Source: Microglena sp. YARC
Lineage: Eukaryota > Chlorophyta > Chlorophyceae > Chlamydomonadales > Chlamydomonadaceae
Reading direction: 5' to 3'
Length of the DNA stretch: 64,000 bases
NCBI GenBank assembly: GCA_022414725.1
Contig: CM039463.1
Location: forward strand, 84,604,620 to 84,668,619
Made by a program: the position numbers and the translations under genes. Below are positions 57,490 through 64,000 of the stretch, in pieces; position 1 is the first letter of the stretch, and the number at the start of each line of letters is the position of its first letter. A model generated the notes under the pieces. That model worked only from the letters and a program-made list of their open reading frames with translations. It had not been told where the DNA came from and searched no databases.

Positions 57490-57816
57490 TATCAGCTTGA
57501 AATCACTCCGGTAGAGTGGACAGTAGATTAAAGCAGCGGAACAGACGCACCAATCTATACACGGAGACAAGGATAACGTTACAGACACAGGAGACCCATA
57601 AAGGGGCACCTGTGGTGAAAGGAGACGGTAGACAGGAACCTAACAGGGTACAGATCAGACCGTAGGAGACATAGGTGACAGGAAGCTGCCACTGAGTCAT
57701 CTCAAGATGACTCAGTCCCACGGGAAGCTGGCTCAGGAGAGCCGATAGTTCTAAGGGAGTACATAAGTAGTCACCAAGTCATAAAACGCGTGAGAGCACC
57801 GCTATACATGCTGATA
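57490..57816 (-). repeat. 5' LTR of element 2
   Basis: 327 bp, the same length and apparently the same sequence as the left LTR, followed by CTGAG. Confidence 0.95.
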
Positions 57817-57821
57817 CTGAG

Positions 57822-58442
57822 CATTCTCGCCCTAACTTGACTGAACATCTCAAATCAGCAACTTGACCGCAACTTCTTCCCACTGCATCAAGAAACATGT
57901 CGTCGCTGTGCATTGTGCTATAGCGAGCACGCGGCAAAGTTGAATGGATGAACCTAGCGATGTTTCCAAGTCTCAGATCGAGTTGACTTCGGGAGCAGTT
58001 GCGGTTAACAGGATTGTTCTTCGGCCGAACTGAATACATGCTCGCTAAAAATATGCTTTAGTTATGTAAAGGTTGCTATTGCGCAGGTTCAGCGTTTTCA
58101 GTGGGGTCGACTATCGATCACAGCTGAGGTGGCAGGGAAGCAGGTCCGATGCTTTTAGCGGAGTCGGATGATGCGCAAACGTTGTCGATGCTCTTCGTCC
58201 CGTTTGCCTTTCAGCTATGGCAAAAGCCCACAGCTGAAGTGGAGGGAGGCAGATATGGAGTGTGTGTGCTGGTGGGTGCGTGTATGAGGGAGGGGAGGGA
58301 TGAGAGTGGGGAGAGGGTGGGGGCTGGTGGGATGGCTGGGTAGGGGAAGGGATGGAGTCAGGAAATATGTCAGGAAGAGTAAGGGAGTATGTTTGTGGGC
58401 GGGGGTACATGGTTGGGTGGGGTGGAGATAACTAATGTGTGT

Positions 58443-58473
<31 letters not shown>

Positions 58474-58772
58474 GGGGAAGGGGGGGAGGACGGTGGTGGT
58501 GTTTGTGTGCTTGTGGGTGCACAAGGGAGACCATCGCAAATCCGTCAATGTTTGAAGTTGCATGCACTGCGGAGAAAACCGTTTTGCAACCCAGCCCAAA
58601 AACAGGTGTGGCCAACCGGAGGGAAGGGGGGAGGGGGCGGATAATGGTTTGGTGGTGGTGGTGTGTGAATGGGGGGGGGGGGGCTTCAAGTGTAAACCAT
58701 TATGTAACCAGCTCCCAATAGGTGTGGCCAAAGGCCAAACGGGCACCGTACTATGATTGGGGTGTGTGTGTG

Positions 58773-58807
<35 letters not shown>

Positions 58808-58855
58808 CTTCGTGACAGGAGGCGTGGCCACCGGCCACACGGGCTACCGTACTAG
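57822..58855 (+). repeat. Right part of Helitron-like element X with repeated 3'-end units
   Basis: TG and G runs (58435-58477, 58770-58806) alternate with three GGTGTGGCC-type units at about 58604, 58720 and 58822. The second (GGCCAAAGGCC then GGGCACCGTACTATG) looks like a diverged copy of the third, terminal one. Confidence 0.65.
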
Positions 58856-58857
<2 letters not shown>

Positions 58858-58894
<37 letters not shown>

Positions 58895-60238
58895 ATATAT
58901 ATATACTATTAAAGTTGCGTTGTCCGTCCGTCCGTGCGTCCGGGGCTCAGGGCTTAACTGGCAATGGTTCCGCTTATCTGGCAAGCATTTTCCTGCTGAT
59001 CTGGCTCATTTTCGCCTCAAGTCGTCGACTGCTGATCTGGCACATTTTCACCTCAACCCTCAATTTTCAAACGCTGTACTCTTTCACATCCCCCGACGAT
59101 TTCAAACTCGCATCTTTCAGCTGCTTTCACCTTGCGACTGCGCACAGCGTGCTCTTTGCGCACAGCGATCTGACAATGTCTTGGCCCACACCGCAATGGG
59201 AGCTGTGCTCCCTCAACCAAGCATGTTTGTCTTCAACTATTTCTCCATTCCCAGATTTACACGCGCACTTCTGCAGTCCACTAACTTCGATGTGAGCTCT
59301 TTGCTGACCTAACCTTACTTGCTGCTCTCCCCGTCACAACACTCTCTTCTCCTTCTCCTGCTCTCACTCCTGCTTGCTCGCTGACTGCTTTTCAATCGTG
59401 TGATCGCCAGCTCCTCGCTAAATCTTTCAATCTACACAAGCATGGACCAGCCCTGGGAACCTCAAATCAGCGATAGGCCAAACCTCACTCAGAAGCTACT
59501 CCTCCACAAGTATTACAATTGCTGCCGTTGGATTGAATGCTTCACGCCCTTTTTCACTCTCAACAGGAACAAAGCTCTGACAAGGCGCGCTTAGGGCAGC
59601 CATTGCTTTGCTCTGGGCGGGAATGCGTGCCCTTCTACTCCCTGCCGGCATCAGTGCCTAACAATTTCGTGTGCATATTGTTCCCGGACCTGTCACTGAC
59701 AGCTGCTCCCTGCTTTTTCCCCCTAGCCTTTAATTCCAGCGCGGGCATAGCTGATACCTGACGGGCATCGCATTTTTTCCCGCAGCGATGTGTCTGCTTT
59801 GTACGAAACGAGCGACTTTTTAGTTCACATGAGTGGGTGGGGTGGGAAGGGTCCGCTCGCGAGATGCTGCGCCCAACATGCTCCTTGGATGCTATTTCCC
59901 CTTGCCCTCTAACTTCGGTCAAACCTAAATGGCATCGTCTTGATTCCTACAACGCTGTGTCCGTTTTTCCAGGAATCAAGCTGCTCTTGGGGGGGGGGGC
60001 ATACATGCATGGGGGTGGTTGGTAATGGTGTTGCATGTACATTTGTGTTGTGGCCATCTGCCACTCGAGTGTCAGTGTGATGGGGATGATCATGGCAGTA
60101 GTGCACGATGACATGCCACCTAAAGTGAATGGGGATGGGAAATGAGTGGGTGGGTGACATCCATAAGTCCTTCCGTTGGGGGGTGGGCGGGGGGTAGTTA
60201 AGGGGGCTGCCGTCGGCACGACGGGCTAAATACCCTAG
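58858..60238 (+). mobile_element. Helitron-like element Y
   Basis: It starts TCTATCTATC...TATATATATACTATTAAAG at an A-T site and ends with a perfect hairpin CCGTCG-GCA-CGACGG (60210-60224), then GGCTAAATAC and CTAG followed by T. The end shares ACGGGCTA with element X. About 1.38 kb, with no Rep/helicase coding, so non-autonomous. Confidence 0.6.
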
Positions 60239-60357
60239 TGTTTGCAAACGGCAGGCAGCTCAATAAACTAGCAATGGCAGTCATCTATTCAGCTATTCTC
60301 CGACTCGAAGCGAATTTCAGAGAAGTTGTTTTTCAGTCACGTCACCTCATCTTCCAG

Positions 60358-60467
60358 GTAGATTTAAGTCAAACTGCGCCACGAACCACTTGACGTTTGA
60401 ATTCGGCAGTCATCCCGAAGAAGACTGCCTAGTCATAGCCGGAGGGTGCACAGCCCCAGTTTACGAG
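60358..60467 (+). CDS. Possible exon of an unidentified gene
   Basis: Between acceptor ATCTTCCAG and donor GTAATA, an open segment of 36 codons encodes FEFGSHPEEDCLVIAGGCTA. It reads like real protein, but I do not recognise it and found no partner exon. It may be a captured gene fragment next to the Helitron end. Confidence 0.25.
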
Positions 60468-60929
60468 GTAATACGCAACTGTGTACCAAAGCGAGGAATA
60501 CGAGACACACAATTCGAACAAGAACAGCCACGAGGGCAGCAACAAGGTTCACGAGGGCAGCAACAAGGTTACGAACAACGCGCACCGCACACAAAACAAC
60601 CCTAGCTAGTGACAGCAGGGCTCGACGGGGCTCCCAATCCCCATTTCCAGCGGATCCCCATACCTAACACAAGGGCGGTCACGCCCTTGTTGACCTGGCT
60701 CACAGAGTTAGTCCACACATAGGACGGACTTCTGCCCCCTCCGTTGCACGTCTCCAAGATGTTCCTGACGGTTTCACTACCAATCCTGACCATGCTCCTC
60801 ATGCTGTCCTCTTAATAGCCCTTCATAAATCTCTCATTAGCTGCTGCTCCTTCGTCTAGAGTATTGGTGCGCGACGAGTATAACACAAGTGTAGCAGGCT
60901 AGCAGCCACTGAACACTGTTTCTTTTTTT
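60468..60929. other. No recognisable gene
   Basis: GAGGGCAGCAACAAGGTT is repeated twice near 60535. The rest is mixed sequence. Confidence 0.6.
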
Positions 60930-61084
60930 GCTACACTTAGCAGCTTCCAGGCAGCTCCCTTTCCTTGTCTTTGTGCAAAACCTGAAGCTAGCTAGTGTGT
61001 CTGAAAGCTGATATTACGGGCATTCCTATGCAAATGAGAGCTTTGACTATTGGAGCTGGCTGGAAGCTGCCATGCGTAGCCCCC
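60930..61084. mobile_element. AGCAGCTTCTAGGCAGCT-type MITE, copy 11
   Basis: The ends GCTACACTTAGCAGCTTCCA and GGAAGCTGCCATGCGTAGCC are inverted. The core TAGTGTGTCTGAAAGCTGAT matches copy 10. Confidence 0.8.
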
Positions 61085-61139
61085 AAAAAGAAGCAGTATC
61101 GATGAAAAGAGGCCCACCAACCTGTATGGAATGAAATGT

Positions 61140-61205
61140 ATGTATGATCTTACAGTTCAGGGGTAGGCCCAATAGGCTAAAGGATCTTGTCCGACCTTTA
61201 CAGGA
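61140..61205. repeat. TTACAGTCCAGGGG family, reading TTACAGTTCAGGGG
   Basis: TATGATCTTACAGTTCAGGG then TAGGCCCAATAGGCTAAAGG recurs here as in the kinase introns. Confidence 0.8.
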
Positions 61206-61462
61206 GGGGCTGAAAATGAAAAGGAACTGATGATCTGGAAATACCACTGATGTAATGGAAACAAAATGGGTTGTCTCCTTTTACCACGTAACTTGAGATT
61301 ATGTGAATTTACATACAATAATTGACGTTAATATTATATAAATTCACATTTTACCTCCAAGATGTATGACTAATCTAGTTATAGGAGGGTCTATGTAGTA
61401 CTCCTGTAAAGTCATCAAATTGGGTCGACTCATATTTGTATAAAGGTGTCAAGGACTGCAGC

Positions 61463-61670
61463 TCTAATCGGTCAGACTCGTGTTACACAAGATGAAGATT
61501 CTAGCTAGCTTGGTAGCTAGATGATAAAGGAGATGGCGGCAGAACGACTAGTACTGCGACAGTGGTGCACGCAGCCACAGGTGGCTTCGCCACTGTTCTG
61601 CAAGCGGCAGGGACTCAGACGGGTGGGCACTTTGCCACTCTAGGTACGACGTATAAGTCGTACTAAAACA
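61463..61670 (-). repeat. 3' LTR of element 3
   Basis: It starts TG at 61670 after the polypurine tract. Its end is placed near 61463 because CTTCATCTTGTGTAACACGA then GTCTGACCGATTAGAG parallels the end of element 1's LTR. The end is approximate. Confidence 0.6.
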
Positions 61671-62079
61671 TCCCCCCCAATCCCTGGTATTCTTGTAGAC
61701 AAGAATTCCGGGGATTCACTGGAAAACAAAATCAGAAGAGGGGCAATCTGAAAGAACTAGAGTGTAAAACAATTATGGAACTGTTCTTCATCTGCCAGAG
61801 AGATCCATGATCTGAGAGATGTACTTCCAATCTCAAAACAGGGAAACCAGGTTCTATAAAGTTCACATTCTAAAGGAGCAGGGCCAGTCAACAATTCATC
61901 CAATTAATCCAGTCTGTTTAATCCAAGAAATTCCAAACCAAAGTTAATTTCTTAAAATAAAAGAGGGTAGACTGCCCAGGATCAAATCATTTATCCAGAA
62001 GAGGATAATAACATGAGGCCAATGTCATCACAGGTAAAAGATAAATACATTTACGATGTCCAGATTTGCATATCCAATA

Positions 62080-62715
62080 TCATCCCATGTAATTCAGGAT
62101 GGTACCTAACTTGGATGTCATCCTAACTACCGTATATTGGCCTGGGATAGGGAATCTGGTAGTACCCATCTGACTGCAGTTTCCTGGCGATAAGTGCCAA
62201 GAATCAGTCAAAATCTGTTGGGTCTCACCTGTTTCTCCTGTTTCCCAAAAGGGGAAAGGCGGGTGGGAACATCCCCTGAAGCCAGTAATCCTGATGGGTC
62301 CAAGGCATAACACTGTCAATTTGTCATCCAAGTAGATCAGGAAGGGGCCAGCTTTTTCAATGGCATGGGAGGACAGGAGGACATGAGGCCTGTTGTAGAT
62401 AGCTAATGCATATGCATCCGCCATAGCAGTCTGTAGGCAGATTGCTCATTGCACAGAGGTCTTGAGGTTGGGCTCGGTGGTTGGGTACTTCCAGATGAGC
62501 TCTGCAAGTTCTGATATATGTTTGTTGAGCGGTTGTACCACTGTGGCTGGATGGTAGGGCACATCAGGCAGGGCAGCGGGGTAAGTGGAAGCTTTCAGGT
62601 CATCATTCAGGTGATAGAATTTGCTCAGGAGGTCGGGAAGAGTGGGTCTAGGTATGTGATGACAAGTGCACCTGTGGGGGGGGCGGGGGGGCACCAGTTC
62701 CACCAGAGTTCTCAT
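62080..62715 (-). pseudogene. Element 3 coding remnant
   Basis: The frame 62446-62715 (LPDLLSKFYHLNDDLKAS, then LAELIWKYP) aligns loosely with element 1's FGTLLHTLNNSPSPLRAF and LLAAEMFKFP. After a stop, 62080-62424 continues with FLIYLDDKLTVLCLGPIRI. No known domain is recognised. Confidence 0.5.
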
Positions 62716-63269
62716 TAGGGGTCACAGTAGGCTACATGCCTACTGTTGTTCACAGCAGTCATAGAACTCTTGAGCATGGCAGGGGTAAGCTCACCATCAC
62801 TGCCACTTTCCTTTTCATCCACTTGGATAGTTCCCCACCTGGGGTTGACGGCTCCTTCTGCGTTCACATGTTGATGTGAATGAGTAAATCCAAACTGGGG
62901 CCTGACACTGTGTGTGGGGGTTGTGTGTGTGTAAGGACAGCCTTCCTAGGACATATCCAGCCTCTTGGCGGCATTCAGACCAGTACAGGTATTGACTATT
63001 GAGGTGCATTGGTGGTGTCTTGGTTTTCTTAAGGAGGTTATGGTGGGATAGTGGCAGCAATCTCAGTCTCACTACTAGGTTGGGTTACCATCATGACATA
63101 GGCAAGCAGTACCTGGTCCTGTGGGGGGTCTTCTTGTTCATCTTCGCCAATGTGTTCACTCCATACGGCTGCTCCAGCTGGGTTCAGCTGTTGGATCAGC
63201 TCCTCAGTGTTGAGGTAGGCATCATCCCCAGGCTGGTCGTTATCAGAATGATCATCTCAGGCTCTCTCA

Positions 63270-63655
63270 GAACCCCTGATTCAACGACTCGACGTGGCAC
63301 TCCATGAGTGCCTACTCATGCCGTTGAACTTTAGCAGAGCAGACAGAGTTAGGAATGAGGACATTAGACATAGATGCAACCACAGGGACATTCCCAACAC
63401 CATTTATGAAAATATACTGAGGTTCCTAGGACACATAGCCAGGCGACCTGACTCGCGCATCATGAAGCAAATGCTCTTTGCCACGCACACACCCCTTGCT
63501 GAGGGTCAACCGAGGCAAGGAGGACAGACCATCATTCAAACCCTTAGGGATGATCTCCAAGCCACCAACCTGTCTCCAAATTGGTACCTACAGGCCTAAG
63601 ACAGTACAAGCTGGAGGGCGGACATCAAAGACGCCTTAGACATAGACACATAGAA
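63270..63655 (+). pseudogene. C-terminal fragment of a LINE reverse transcriptase protein
   Basis: RADRVRNEDIRHRCN and NILRFLGHIARRPDSRIMKQ match the usual end of non-LTR retrotransposon ORF2 proteins (the 'RRLRWLGHVxRM' segment). A TAA at 63598 interrupts SPNWYLQA before DSTSWRADIKDAL, which continues the usual motif. The 5' part is absent, as in 5'-truncated LINE insertions. Confidence 0.6.
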
Positions 63656-64000
63656 TGACAATTATAGAAACTAGCACCTTCTGGCTGAGTTTGCCTAGAT
63701 TGGTTTTTTTGTTTGCTTAGATATTCAGATTCTTTTCTGGGCTACAACTGTGCCTTTGAAATTTGTTGCAATCTTTTGAGATGGAATGAGTGTTTTTTGT
63801 GTTACTGAGGGACCCCCTTCCCCCCCCCCCCCCCCCCCCCTTCACTAGATCTTTGTTAGATGGCTTACTGTACTTTCTCAATAACAGGGTTGACTAGATT
63901 ACTTATTCCTAATGCTATTTTTTGTTTTTGATTACTGTGTGGCTGGACCGCAATTAAATAGTGTAACACCGTTTACCAGAGCGAGAGACACGGCTGGAAG
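63656..64000. other. Probable LINE 3' sequence and C run
   Basis: T-rich sequence, then a C homopolymer near 63822-63841. No gene is seen before the window ends. Confidence 0.5.

Larger units (their letters stand above)
52858..57816 (-). mobile_element. Copia LTR element 2, young insertion with defective pol
   Basis: LTRs of 327 bp at 52858-53184 and 57490-57816 appear identical. The target duplication CTGAG is present on both sides (52853-52857, 57817-57821). The interior, read on the - strand, has a Gag start, an integrase remnant, reverse transcriptase and RNase H, with frameshifts and an internal deletion. The LTR termini are TATCAGC...GCTGATA instead of TG...CA. Confidence 0.92.
52303..58855 (+). 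mobile_element. Helitron-like element X, split by Copia element 2
   Basis: The 5' end A/TCTATCTATC...TATATAAAG and the 3' end, a perfect hairpin GTGGCC-ACC-GGCCAC (58824-58838) followed by ACGGGCTACCGTA and CTAG then T, fit Helitron ends (5' TC, 3' hairpin plus CTRR, A-T target). Without the Copia insertion it would be about 1.6 kb. No Rep/helicase is seen, so it would be non-autonomous. The 5' boundary is uncertain because it lies in a microsatellite. Confidence 0.5.
61463..63260 (-). mobile_element. LTR element 3, related to element 1, 5' part missing
   Basis: On the - strand it has coding pieces (VMMVTQ at 63080-63097, conserved block 62446-62715, AICLQTAM near 62425-62450), a hairpin ATTCTTG-TCTA-CAAGAAT (61689-61706), a polypurine tract ATTGGGGGGGA and an LTR starting TGTTTTAGTACGACTTATAC. 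All these occur in the same order in element 1. The 5' half and second LTR are not in the window; the LINE piece at 63270 marks the break. Confidence 0.7.

Noticed and set aside
62080..62424. YLDD in element 3 as a reverse transcriptase active site
   Set aside because: The neighbouring RT motifs are absent and the matching position in related element 1 reads YPGG.

Overview
The window looks like nuclear DNA of a green alga. I infer this from plant-type CCCTAAA motifs inside introns, a TDY-class (plant group D) MAP kinase, a GAF plus tyrosine-kinase-like (TKL) protein kinase of the kind known from chlorophytes, GT-AG introns, Copia LTR elements and very low coding density. A prasinophyte such as Cymbomonas is a guess I cannot test here. 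There are no bacterial operons, CRISPR arrays or rRNA genes.

From 1 to about 31.5 kb lies one very large + strand gene. I could join 18 exons (16 well supported) into one open frame of about 886 codons: GAF-like sensor domains, a Gly/Ser-rich linker, then a complete TKL kinase domain. Its 5' end lies outside the window. The introns are the most striking thing in the window. Nearly every one is built from tandem, decaying copies of the end of the adjoining exon together with its splice site, mixed with microsatellites, G/C homopolymers and small mobile elements. In places there are eight or nine extra copies of one splice junction.

From 31.5 to 46.8 kb is a gene-poor stretch. It holds a 4.6 kb non-autonomous Copia-like LTR element (34398-39009, 5-bp target duplication), many inverted-repeat (MITE-like) elements and several tandem arrays. 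From 46.8 to 50.6 kb, on the - strand, is a complete five-exon MAP kinase gene (540 codons before the stop) with a Cys/Gln-rich tail.

From 52.3 to 60.2 kb are two abutting Helitron-like elements; one is split by a second Copia element whose two 327-bp LTRs look identical although its pol is broken. From 61.4 kb to the end are a third LTR element related to the first (- strand) and the 3' end of a LINE. Short mobile families recur across the window: a tRNA-derived SINE, a MITE of about 170 bp with at least 12 copies, a hairpin-ended 210-bp element and others. All were read by eye; no alignments or searches were run.
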